A stretch of 12,948 nt of DNA from NCBI GenBank assembly GCA_947456915.1, contig CANGUQ010000056.1:1-12948 (forward strand), read 5' to 3'. How positions within the stretch are numbered: the stretch's first letter is position 1; every line of letters begins with the position of its first letter. A model generated the notes under the pieces. The model saw only the letters and a list, made by a program, of their open reading frames with translations, searched no databases and was not told the DNA's origin. Both the position numbers and the translations under genes were made by a program. This stretch comes from Betaproteobacteria bacterium (GTDB lineage: Bacteria > Pseudomonadota > Gammaproteobacteria > Burkholderiales > CAIKXV01). This document shows, in pieces, positions 6,433-12,948 of this stretch.

Positions 6433-7608
6433 ATGACCGACCACGCCCCGCCTGCCCCCGATGTCCCCGCACCGACTCGTCTGTCATGGGTCGGCACCAC
6501 GATCTTCACGGTGATGTCGACGCTCGCCGCGCGCCACGCGGCGATCAACCTCGGCCAGGGCTTCCCGGACTTCGACTGCGATGCACGGTTGCAGGCGTGC
6601 GTGATCGAAGCGATGCGTGCCGGCCACAATCAGTACGCGCCGATGCCGGGCGTGGCCGTGCTGCGCGAAGCGATCCGCGACAAGCACTCGATGCTGTACG
6701 GCCACCGCTACGACGCCGATCACGAGATCACCGTCACCTCCGGTGCAACACAGGCCATCATGGCGACCGTGTTCGCGCTCGCCGGCGCCGGCGACGAGGT
6801 GATCGTGCTCGAGCCCTGCTACGACTCGTATCTGCCGTCGATCGAGCTCGCCGGCGCCACTGCGGTCCGGGTGCCGCTCGACGCCGCGCGCGACTACCGG
6901 GTCGACTGGGACCGGGTGCGGGCAGCGATCACCCCGCGCACGCGCCTGCTGATGATCAACTTCCCGCACAACCCGAGCGGGCAGGTACTCGACGCGGAGG
7001 ATCTGCGCGCGCTCGAGGCGATCGTCTCCGCCACCGGCATCCGCGTGCTCTCCGACGAAGTCTACGAGCACATCGTGTTCGACGGCCTCGCGCACCAGAG
7101 CGTGGCGCGCTCGCCGCTGCTCGCGCAGCACAGCATCGTGGTGTCCAGCTTCGGCAAGACCTTCCACACCACCGGGTGGAAGATCGGCTACGCCTGCGCG
7201 CCGGCGGCGCTGAGCGCCGAGATCCGCAAGGTGCATCAGTTCATGGTGTTCGCGGTGTCCACGCCGATGCAGCACGCGATCGCCGCGTATCTCGCCGACC
7301 CGCGCCCCTGCCTGGATCTGCCGGGCTTCTACCAGCGCAAGCGCGACCGCTTCGTCGCCGGCCTGCAGGGCTCGCGCTTTCGCCTGCGGCCGTCGCGCGG
7401 CACCTACTTCGTGCTCGCCGACTATTCGCGGATCAGCGACGAATCCGAGGCTGCGTTCGCGCGGCGGCTGATCGAGCAGCACGGGGTCGCCGCCATCCCG
7501 GTGTCGGCGTTCTACCGGGACGCCGTCGACCACCGCGTGGTGCGCTTCTGCTTTGCCAAGCGCGATGAGACTCTGGACCGGGCACTGGAGCGCCTGAGCG
7601 GGATCTGA
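6433..7608 (+). CDS. PLP-dependent aminotransferase, YbdL-like (methionine transaminase type)
   Basis: This is a 391-residue class I/II (fold type I) aminotransferase of normal length. The order of blocks follows E. coli YbdL closely: 'TIFTVMSTLAARH' (23-35), 'INLGQGFPDFD' (38-48), 'NQYAPMPGVAVLREAI' (66-81), 'NFPHNPSG' (176-183, Asn180 facing PLP), 'SDEVYEHIVF' (207-216) and 'SSFGKTFHTTGWKIGY' (238-253), in which Lys242 forms the Schiff base. 'VVRFCFAK' (369-376) carries Arg371 for the substrate carboxylate. YbdL transaminates methionine and aromatic residues with 2-oxo acids; the same use is likely here. The ATG at 6433 gives the usual N terminus although no good ribosome binding site precedes it. 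It lies alone between divergent and convergent neighbours and probably serves general amino-acid metabolism. Confidence 0.93.
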   Translation: MTDHAPPAPDVPAPTRLSWVGTTIFTVMSTLAARHAAINLGQGFPDFDCDARLQACVIEAMRAGHNQYAPMPGVAVLREAIRDKHSMLYGHRYDADHEITVTSGATQAIMATVFALAGAGDEVIVLEPCYDSYLPSIELAGATAVRVPLDAARDYRVDWDRVRAAITPRTRLLMINFPHNPSGQVLDAEDLRALEAIVSATGIRVLSDEVYEHIVFDGLAHQSVARSPLLAQHSIVVSSFGKTFHTTGWKIGYACAPAALSAEIRKVHQFMVFAVSTPMQHAIAAYLADPRPCLDLPGFYQRKRDRFVAGLQGSRFRLRPSRGTYFVLADYSRISDESEAAFARRLIEQHGVAAIPVSAFYRDAVDHRVVRFCFAKRDETLDRALERLSGI

Positions 7609-7618
7609 GCCGCGCGGT

Positions 7619-7644
7619 CCGGTCGCCGGCACCTGGCCGACCGG
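7619..7644. terminator. Inverted repeat after the aminotransferase
   Basis: CCGGTCG (7619-7625) pairs with CGACCGG (7638-7644) across a 12-base loop. An overlapping alternative pairs TCGCCGG (7623-7629) with CCGGCGA (7641-7647). It starts ten bases after the aminotransferase stop, between convergent genes. It lacks a T tract. Confidence 0.35.
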
Positions 7645-7676
7645 CGAGTGCCCGCGCGTGGTGCAGCGTCCGGCAA

Positions 7677-7693
7677 CGCGGCCGCAGGCCGCG
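7677..7693. terminator. Stable hairpin between convergent genes
   Basis: CGCGGCC (7677-7683), loop GCA, GGCCGCG (7687-7693) forms a perfect 7-bp stem. It lies 24 bases past the oxidoreductase stop and 68 past the aminotransferase stop. It may end both transcripts; there is no T tract. Confidence 0.4.
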
Positions 7694-7717
7694 CACCGCT
7701 CGACCCGGGCGCTGCGC

Positions 7718-8749
7718 TCAGGCCGTACCGTTGCCCCGTGGCAATTCGAGCACCGGCTTGCCGATCTGGCGGCGTGCCTCGAGCAGTTCGTGGGCGGTCA
7801 GTACGTCGTCCAGCGTGTAGCGACCGGCGATCGGTATCGCCAGTTCGCCCGAGAGCAGCTCGCCGAAGATCGCATCGGCACGCCGCTGCACGGTCTGCGC
7901 GTCCGCGAGGTGGTCCGCGAGCCGCGGCCGCGTGAGAAACAGCGATCCGGCCTCGCCCAGCTCGATCGGATCGAGATCGGCGAGCGACCCGGACACGGAG
8001 CCGTAGTTGATCACCAGCCCGCGGGTGCGCGTCGCGCGCAGACTGTCGCGCAGGGTCGCCTTGCCCACGGCGTCGAACACGACGTCCACGCCGTGTCCGC
8101 CCGTGCGGCTGCGAATCGCGTCGGCGAACCTGCCGGCGTCGTAGTCGAGCACGTGATCGGCCCCGAGCGCCGACACCTGCGCACGCTTCTCGGGCGTGCT
8201 GGCGGTGGCGAAGACGGTCACGCCCTGCCGCCGCGCAAGCTGCACGAGAATCTGGCCGATGCTGCCGGCCGCAGCGTGAACGAGGCAGCTCATCCCGGGC
8301 GCGAGCTGTGCGACGTCGTGGACCAGATAGTGGGCGGTGCTGCCCTGAAACAGGCTGGCTGCCGCCTGATCGAAGCCGATGCCGGCAGGCAGCCGCGCGA
8401 GCCGCGCCTGCGGCACGCTGGCGTACTGGGCATAGGCGCCCCAGCTGATGCACCAGCCGACGCGGTCACCGGGCGCGACCCGCGTCACCCCCGGACCGGT
8501 GCGCACGACCGTGCCCGCCCCCTCCATTCCGAGCGTGCACGGCAGGCGTACCGGATACGTGCGCGAGGTTGCGTACTTGCCCTGCCGCGTGTGCACGTCC
8601 ATGAAGTTGATGCCGGCGCAGGCCACCTCCACCAGCGCCTCGCCGACACCGGGCGCGGGGACCTCGATCTCGCGCCGCTCGACGACGTCCGGGCCGCCGT
8701 AGCGCTCGATGACCATGGCCTGCATGCGGGGCGGCACGGCGAAGCTCAT
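7718..8749 (-). CDS. Zinc-independent NADPH:quinone oxidoreductase-like MDR protein
   Basis: The 343-residue product is a medium-chain dehydrogenase/reductase of the quinone oxidoreductase branch. It has the catalytic-domain block 'CAGINFMDVHTRQGKY' (44-59), 'LGMEGAGTVV' (73-82) and 'PGDRVGW' (93-99). The Rossmann-fold entry is 'HAAAGSIGQILVQLARRQG' (158-176), and the C-terminal motif is 'GKPVLEL' (330-336). Structural zinc cysteines and the catalytic zinc site of alcohol dehydrogenases are absent. Members reduce quinones or activated enals and enones with NADPH. The start is uncertain: ATG at 8749 is used, but ATG at 8725 is possible and neither has a good Shine-Dalgarno. The gene follows Bug protein 3 after 85 bases on the same strand and may be the last of that operon, possibly acting on an unsaturated intermediate. 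Confidence 0.9.
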   Translation of the reverse strand: MSFAVPPRMQAMVIERYGGPDVVERREIEVPAPGVGEALVEVACAGINFMDVHTRQGKYATSRTYPVRLPCTLGMEGAGTVVRTGPGVTRVAPGDRVGWCISWGAYAQYASVPQARLARLPAGIGFDQAAASLFQGSTAHYLVHDVAQLAPGMSCLVHAAAGSIGQILVQLARRQGVTVFATASTPEKRAQVSALGADHVLDYDAGRFADAIRSRTGGHGVDVVFDAVGKATLRDSLRATRTRGLVINYGSVSGSLADLDPIELGEAGSLFLTRPRLADHLADAQTVQRRADAIFGELLSGELAIPIAGRYTLDDVLTAHELLEARRQIGKPVLELPRGNGTA

Positions 8750-8768
8750 CAGGCGCAGGCGACGGTCA

Positions 8769-8780
8769 GCAACGCGTTGC
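8769..8780. promoter_or_regulatory. 12-bp perfect palindrome upstream of the oxidoreductase
   Basis: GCAACGCGTTGC reads the same on both strands and lies about 20 bases before the oxidoreductase ATG, in the 85-base gap after Bug protein 3. With no loop it suits a dimeric repressor better than an RNA hairpin. A site here could give the oxidoreductase its own control. Confidence 0.35.
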
Positions 8781-8834
8781 CGATGCGGCACGCGGTGCAC
8801 GATCGCACGAGCGGCATGACGACACGGGCCGCGG

Positions 8835-9830
8835 CTACTCGGCCTTCGCCTTCGACTCGCGGATCACCTTCGCCCAGCGGGCGATCTCGGCGTCGAGGAA
8901 GCGGGCGAAGTATTCGGGGGATTCGGCGATCGGATCCGCGCCCATCTGCGCAAGCCGCTCGCGAACGTCCGGGCGCTGCACCGCCTTCACCGCCACCTGA
9001 TTGAGCGTGGTGACGATCTCCCGCGGCGAACCGGCCCCGACGAAGAAGCCGTACCACGTCTCGGTGATGAATCCGGACAGACCGCCCTCGACCATCGTCG
9101 GCAGATCCGGCATCAGCGGCGAGCGCTTCGCGCCGGTGATCGCCAGCGCGCGGATGCGACTGGCGGCCAGCAGCGGCTGCGCCGAGGGGATGTTGTTGAA
9201 GGTGAAGTCGACCTCGCCGCCGGCGAGCCCGGCGAGCGACGGCGCACTTCCCTTGTACGGCACGTGAGTGATGCCGAGGCCGACCATCGCGCGCAGCATC
9301 TCGCCGGAGAGGTGCTGCGTGGTGCCGATACCCGAGGACGAGAAGTTGAGCCTTCCCGGGTTCCTGCGCGCCACCGCCAGGAATTCCTTCGCTGTCTTCG
9401 CCGGAAACGACGGGTGCACGAGCAGCAGGTTCGGCGCGGTGGCGAACAGCGCGACCGGCGCGAAGTCCTTCACCGGGTCGTAGTTGATCTTCGAGTACAG
9501 GCTGACATTGATGCCGTGGGCGGCCGAGCTCATGTAGAGCGAGTACCCGTCGGCCGGCAGTCGCACGAAATATTCCGCCGCGACGTTCTGCCCTGCACCC
9601 GGCCTGTTCTCGACCACCACCGGCTGGCCGAGCGCATCGGCGATCTGGGTCGCCATCAGTCGCCCCATGATGTCGGTGCCTCCGCCCGGGGCGAAGCCCA
9701 CGACCATGCGCAGCGGCTTGACCGGAAACCTGCCCGCGGGCGCCGGGGCCTGCGCGAGCGACTGCAGCGGACCTGCCGCGATCAAGCCGGCTGCCGCGAC
9801 GGCGAGCGTTCTGTATCGACCTGCCTGCAC
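8835..9830 (-). CDS. Bug/TctC-family tripartite tricarboxylate transporter substrate-binding protein (Bug protein 3)
   Basis: Read from GTG at 9830 this is a 331-residue receptor. The GTG is preferred because AAGGAGG ends five bases before it and the product then starts with a compact signal peptide (basic residues 5-7, hydrophobic core 9-20, cleavage near Ala28). The mature domain carries 'FPVKPLRMVVGFAPGGGTD' with Asp53, 'ENRPGAGQN', 'ADGYSLYMSS', 'KINYDPVKDFAPVALF', 'VHPSFPAKTAKEF', 'VPYKGSAPSLAGLAGGEV' and 'LPTMVEGGLSGF', all family blocks. It is distinct from the other two Bug proteins. The amidohydrolase lies 168 bases upstream and the oxidoreductase 85 bases downstream on the same strand, so it is probably the uptake component for the pathway these genes encode. 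The ligand is unknown. Confidence 0.95.
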   Translation of the reverse strand: MQAGRYRTLAVAAAGLIAAGPLQSLAQAPAPAGRFPVKPLRMVVGFAPGGGTDIMGRLMATQIADALGQPVVVENRPGAGQNVAAEYFVRLPADGYSLYMSSAAHGINVSLYSKINYDPVKDFAPVALFATAPNLLLVHPSFPAKTAKEFLAVARRNPGRLNFSSSGIGTTQHLSGEMLRAMVGLGITHVPYKGSAPSLAGLAGGEVDFTFNNIPSAQPLLAASRIRALAITGAKRSPLMPDLPTMVEGGLSGFITETWYGFFVGAGSPREIVTTLNQVAVKAVQRPDVRERLAQMGADPIAESPEYFARFLDAEIARWAKVIRESKAKAE

Positions 9831-9866
9831 GGTGTCCTCCTTCGGGCGCCGCAGCGCCGCGTCCTG

Positions 9867-9979
9867 CGCGGATCGTCTCCGCGCGTATCCTTCACCCGCG
9901 GATCGTACAACGCCGGCTGCGGCGCGGCGTGTCCGGGAGCCGGTGCCGCAGCACGCCGGGGCGCCGCTGGCACGATCCG
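9867..9979. promoter_or_regulatory. Three copies of CGGATCGT upstream of Bug protein 3
   Basis: CGCGGATCGT occurs at 9867-9876 and 9897-9906, exactly 30 bases apart, about three helical turns. The core CGGATCGT appears again in inverted orientation at 9972-9979 (ACGATCCG on the plus strand). All three lie in the 168-base gap between the amidohydrolase stop and the Bug protein 3 start. This is the arrangement expected of multiple operator sites; the regulator is not in the window. Confidence 0.4.
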
Positions 9980-9998
9980 GCACCGCGCGGACCAGGTC

Positions 9999-10895
9999 TC
10001 AGGCGAATCCGTACAGGCGCCTGGGGTTGTCGACCAGGATCCGGTCGCGCGTGGCGAGGTCCGGCGCCCACTCGCCGAGCAGATCAGCCAGGTCGCCGTC
10101 GTCGGGCATCTTCTCTCTTGCGCTCGGATGCGGCCAGTCCGAGCCCCAGACGATGCGATCGGGCGCGGCTTCGATCATGCCGCGCGCGAACGGTGCGATG
10201 TCCGGATACGCGGGAAACTGCTCGGACACGAAGTACGGGCCCATCAGTTTCGCCCAGCAGTTCTCCCGCCGCAGCAGTCGCAGCAGCGCCTGGTACGCCG
10301 GCGACTGCAGGCCGTCGGCCGCGCGCACGCGGGCGAAATGATCGATCACGATGTCGATCTTGAGCGCGGCGAGCGCGTGCTCCATCCGCGGCATCTCGGG
10401 CAGATTGACGAAGAACTGCAGGTGCCAGCCCAGCGGCCGGATGCGCTCGGCAAGGCGCGGTGCGTCCTCGAGCTTCAGGCCCGGTGTTGCCGACGCGGTG
10501 TTGATGCGTATGCCGCGAAAGCCCGCTGCGTGCAGCCGCTCGATCTCGGCGTCGGTCACATCGGCGGCGACCACCGCGACGGCACGCAGATCGAATGCGT
10601 GCGACTGCAGTGCCTCGACGATCAGCGAATTGTCGGTGCCGTACACGCTGGGCTGCACCAGCACGCCGCGCGAACAGCCCAGCGTGCGCAGCATGCGCAC
10701 GTAGTCGGCGAGCGGGTTCTCGTGAGGCACGAAGTGCGTCTTCGGCAGCAGCGGGTAGCGCGACTGCGGCCCGAAGATGTGCGCGTGGCAGTCGGTCGCG
10801 CCGGCGGGAAAGGCGATCTTCGGCGGATGCGCAGTCGCCACCGGCGGGGGGATGTCGGGCGTGCGCACTGCCGCGCCACCGGCGGCGGTAGTCAT
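9999..10895 (-). CDS. Amidohydrolase-2 family metal-dependent hydrolase (LigI/2-pyrone-4,6-dicarboxylate lactonase-like)
   Basis: The 298-residue protein is a TIM-barrel amidohydrolase. The metal-binding start 'TDCHAHIFGP' (34-43) supplies His37 and His39, as in the 'DTHCHVFGP'-type start of lactonase LigI. Later barrel residues are His158 ('GWHLQFF'), His186 ('IDHFAR') and the catalytic Asp253 ('WGSDWPHP', 250-257). The end 'ILVDNPRRLYGF' is a common family tail. Relatives hydrolyse cyclic lactones or decarboxylate aromatic acids. The ATG at 10895 overlaps the TGA of the upstream lyase gene (ATGA), and GAGGAGG lies seven bases ahead, so translation is coupled. That tight link suggests the two enzymes act in successive steps. 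The exact substrate is unknown. Confidence 0.92.
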   Translation of the reverse strand: MTTAAGGAAVRTPDIPPPVATAHPPKIAFPAGATDCHAHIFGPQSRYPLLPKTHFVPHENPLADYVRMLRTLGCSRGVLVQPSVYGTDNSLIVEALQSHAFDLRAVAVVAADVTDAEIERLHAAGFRGIRINTASATPGLKLEDAPRLAERIRPLGWHLQFFVNLPEMPRMEHALAALKIDIVIDHFARVRAADGLQSPAYQALLRLLRRENCWAKLMGPYFVSEQFPAYPDIAPFARGMIEAAPDRIVWGSDWPHPSAREKMPDDGDLADLLGEWAPDLATRDRILVDNPRRLYGFA

Positions 10896-11842
10896 CGCCC
10901 GCCCTCCTCGCCGCTCGCGCCGGGCGCGCTCGCCACGTCCTTCGCCTGGCGCGCCTCCACCGTCTGGGCCTCGATCGCGTAGTACGCGTCGAGGTCGATG
11001 ATGTCCTCCACCTGCTGGCGCGCGGCGACGTACTGCTCGCGCGTCAGGCCGCTGTACTCGCCGCGCTCGCGCAGCTCGGTCAGCGCCTGCTTCATGAAAT
11101 GGAACTGCGTACACAGCACGAACTGCGCGTCGATGCAGGCGACGTAGCCCATCTGCTCGAGTTCCTGCCGCGTGAAGTTGGGCCGCCCGTCCCGGTTACC
11201 GCGGCTCTGCACGTAGACGAGCGGCAGCCGGCACACGCGCGGCGCGCGCTCGGCTTCGTCCCGGGTGCGCGGGAACAGCAGTCCCATGTCGGCACCGACA
11301 TCGGCGGCGCGGTTCAGCCGCAGGCTCGCCTCGTCGAGTCCGAGCGCGCGGCAGGTATCGGTGCGCGCGATCAGCAGGAAATCCGGATCGCAGCGGTCGC
11401 GCTCGCGGCAGGCGAACTCGATCCGCTCGACGAATTCCTCGACGCTGACGCCGTGCACCACGTACTTGTGATAGTGGGCGCGCTTCGGAAACAGCTGATC
11501 CTCGATGTGCACGCCGGCCACACCGGCACGCACGAACTCGCGCACCGTGCGCATCACGTGTATCGGCTCGCCCCAGCCGGTGCCGCCATCGGCCAGCACC
11601 GGAATGCTCACCCCGGCTGCCACCTGTCCGGCAAGGGCGACCTGTTCGGTCATGGTGAGCAGCGGTTCGGTGATGGCGGTCGAGCCGCCGGTGACATAGC
11701 CGCCGACGTAGGCGGCCTCGAAGCCGATCGACTGCACCAGCCGCCCGGTGATCACGTCGTAGACCGAGGGCATGTGCAGAAAGGTCTTCGCGCGCAGCAG
11801 CGCGCGCAGCGCGGTCGACTGGCGAATCGGCGCAGCACTCAT
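10892..11842 (-). CDS. Isocitrate lyase/PEP mutase superfamily protein
   Basis: This 316-residue enzyme has the alpha/beta barrel of the isocitrate lyase/PEP mutase superfamily. Members cleave C-C bonds of 2-hydroxy acids, decarboxylate oxaloacetate or rearrange P-C bonds. 'AYVGGYVTGGS' (44-54) is the phosphate/carboxylate loop, 'LADGGTGWG' (83-91) carries the Mg2+ ligand Asp85, 'GVHIEDQLFPKR' (110-121) carries Glu114 and Asp115, and 'LIARTDTC' (157-164) follows. The lyase signature KRCGH is replaced by KRAHY (120-124), so the catalytic cysteine of true isocitrate and methylisocitrate lyases is missing. A 2-oxo-acid decarboxylase or other branch is therefore more likely. ATG at 11842 is chosen, with AGGAGG ahead of it; the upstream extension lacks family sequence. 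It is the first gene of the minus-strand operon and is divergent from the dioxygenase. Confidence 0.92.
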   Translation of the reverse strand: MSAAPIRQSTALRALLRAKTFLHMPSVYDVITGRLVQSIGFEAAYVGGYVTGGSTAITEPLLTMTEQVALAGQVAAGVSIPVLADGGTGWGEPIHVMRTVREFVRAGVAGVHIEDQLFPKRAHYHKYVVHGVSVEEFVERIEFACRERDRCDPDFLLIARTDTCRALGLDEASLRLNRAADVGADMGLLFPRTRDEAERAPRVCRLPLVYVQSRGNRDGRPNFTRQELEQMGYVACIDAQFVLCTQFHFMKQALTELRERGEYSGLTREQYVAARQQVEDIIDLDAYYAIEAQTVEARQAKDVASAPGASGEEGGR

Positions 11843-11871
11843 CGCTCGAGCTCCTCCTGATGTTTCGCGCA

Positions 11872-11877
11872 ACGATA
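11872..11877 (-). promoter_or_regulatory. Possible -10 element of the lyase operon
   Basis: TATCGT on the minus strand matches four of six -10 bases and would give a short leader of roughly 20-25 bases including the Shine-Dalgarno. No recognisable -35 is present. It overlaps the region facing the dioxygenase promoter, so the two directions may compete or share control. Confidence 0.3.
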
Positions 11878-11887
11878 GCATCGACCG

Positions 11888-11917
11888 TTGACCCGCACCA
11901 CCGCGGCGCCGGATACT
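11888..11917 (+). promoter_or_regulatory. Probable sigma-70 promoter for the dioxygenase
   Basis: TTGACC (11888-11893, five of six -35 bases) and GATACT (11912-11917, four of six -10 bases) are separated by 18 bases. The predicted start is about 20 bases before the ATG, leaving just room for the GGAGGA site near 11929. It is the best promoter match in the window. Confidence 0.5.
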
Positions 11918-11944
11918 TCGGGACTCGCGGAGGAACGAACGGCA

Positions 11945-12948
11945 ATGACAGTGCTCACCGAATCGGACTTCGGCATCGACCGCGACGCGGTCGCGCCGGC
12001 GCGCTGGACAGCGGATGATCTGCGCCGCGACACCAGCTGGATCGTGCCGCTGTCCGTGCAGGCGCAGCGCGATCTGGCTGCGGCAGTGCGTGGCGCATTC
12101 GATCCGCAGCGCCCCCTGCTCGACTACCGCCGCGATGAGTTCGATCTGGGATCAGCCGCAGCGCCGCTGGCCGCCGCCGTATGCGAGGCGCGGCGCGGAC
12201 GCGGCCTCGCTCTGGTCAAGGGGCTGCCACGCGCGGACCTCGACGCGAAGCAGTTCGAGGTGCTCACCTGGGCCATCGGCCTGCACCTGGGAGTGGGCCG
12301 TCCCCAGGGCAAGGCGACGCACTACCTGTCCGCCGTGCGCGACGAAGGCACCAATTACCGCACGAGTACCGGGCGCGGCTATTCCTCGAACGCGGAACTC
12401 GACTTCCACACCGATTCCACCGATTTCGTCGGGCTCGCCTGCTGCAATCAGGCGAAGTCGGGCGGGATGAGCATCGTCAGCAGCACGGTCACCGCGCACG
12501 AGCGCATGGCGATCGAGCAACCGGCGCTGCTGCCGCTGCTGCACGAGCCGATCCACTTCAGCCGCCAGGGCGAACAGGCGCCCGACGAAGAGCCCTCGTA
12601 TCCGCATCCGGTGTTCGATACGCAGGGCGGGCTGCTGTTCAGCAAGTGGAACCGCAACCGCGTGCAGTCGGCGCAGAAGATGGACGGCGTCCCCCGGCTG
12701 GGCGCCGCCCACCAGGCGGCGCTCGAGGCCTTCGATGCGCTGGTGCGCCGCGCCGATCTCGCCTACACGATGTATCTCGAGCCCGGCGACCTGCAGCTGC
12801 TCAACAGCCACGTCACGCTGCATTCGCGCACGAACTTCATCGACCACGACGAACCGGAAAAAAAGCGCCTGCTGTTCCGGCTGTGGCTGGCCACCCCCGA
12901 CGGCGACCGGCTGCCGCAGAGCTGGCTGCCGGTGTTCAGGACGACCGA
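11945..12948 (+). CDS. TauD/TfdA-family Fe(II)/2-oxoglutarate-dependent dioxygenase, partial
   Basis: The frame gives 334 residues and is cut by the right end; judging from family length, little is missing. The core double-stranded beta-helix shows the iron motif 'ELDFHTDSTDF' with His155 and Asp157, and the distal histidine in 'LLNSHVTLHSRTNF' (probably His293). 'KRLLFRLWL' (307-315) supplies an arginine for the 2-oxoglutarate carboxylate. Such enzymes hydroxylate or cleave substrates such as taurine, phenoxy acids or alkylated carboxylates, releasing succinate and CO2. ATG at 11945 follows GGAGGA about nine bases away. The gene is divergent from the lyase-amidohydrolase-Bug-oxidoreductase set across 102 bases, so it likely opens the same pathway. 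The substrate is unknown. Confidence 0.92.
   Translation, partial: MTVLTESDFGIDRDAVAPARWTADDLRRDTSWIVPLSVQAQRDLAAAVRGAFDPQRPLLDYRRDEFDLGSAAAPLAAAVCEARRGRGLALVKGLPRADLDAKQFEVLTWAIGLHLGVGRPQGKATHYLSAVRDEGTNYRTSTGRGYSSNAELDFHTDSTDFVGLACCNQAKSGGMSIVSSTVTAHERMAIEQPALLPLLHEPIHFSRQGEQAPDEEPSYPHPVFDTQGGLLFSKWNRNRVQSAQKMDGVPRLGAAHQAALEAFDALVRRADLAYTMYLEPGDLQLLNSHVTLHSRTNFIDHDEPEKKRLLFRLWLATPDGDRLPQSWLPVFRTT

Noticed and set aside
8750..8800. Longer oxidoreductase start at 8800
   Set aside because: The added 17 residues are arginine-rich and unlike the family N terminus, and would run through the 12-bp palindrome.
9264..10982. Plus-strand open frame of 572 codons across Bug protein 3 and the amidohydrolase
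   Set aside because: It spans two unrelated genes on the other strand plus their gap and shows no domain.

Overview
The window is very GC-rich, with G or C at most third codon positions, and carries chromosomal-style metabolic genes. Three periplasmic binding proteins of the Bug/TctC (tripartite tricarboxylate transporter) type lie within about 9.5 kb. That expansion is a hallmark of Burkholderiales such as Bordetella, Achromobacter, Cupriavidus, Variovorax and their relatives, so a betaproteobacterium of that order is the best guess. I see no tRNA, rRNA, CRISPR array, insertion sequence, integrase or phage gene. I find twelve protein genes, two of them cut by the window ends.

Layout from left to right. 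(1) Positions 1-1326, minus strand: Bug protein 1 followed by a VOC/glyoxalase-fold protein that runs off the left end. (2) 1327-1690: a 364-base divergent intergenic region. (3) 1691-3106, plus strand: a fused A+B 3-oxoacid CoA-transferase starting at TTG behind a strong ribosome binding site. (4) 3147-6042, minus strand: a maleate-isomerase-like Asp/Glu-racemase-superfamily enzyme, then an exported alpha/beta hydrolase, then Bug protein 2. (5) 6043-6432: a divergent intergenic region. (6) 6433-7608, plus strand: a PLP aminotransferase close to E. coli YbdL (methionine transaminase). (7) 7718-11842, minus strand: an isocitrate lyase/PEP mutase-family enzyme, an amidohydrolase overlapping it by 4 bases, Bug protein 3 and a zinc-free quinone oxidoreductase. 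(8) 11945 to the right end, plus strand: a TauD/TfdA-type Fe(II)/2-oxoglutarate dioxygenase, divergent from region 7 and cut by the window end.

Taken together this looks like a mosaic of small-carboxylate or xenobiotic catabolic modules, each pairing enzymes with its own binding protein. The most system-like part is region 7 plus 8: oxygenase, C-C lyase, lactonase-like hydrolase, oxidoreductase and cognate receptor around one divergent promoter. The second is isomerase, secreted hydrolase and receptor in region 4. Neither substrate can be read from the sequence. No transcriptional regulator and no TctA/TctB membrane subunit is encoded here. Several intergenic regions carry short repeats or palindromes that could be operators.
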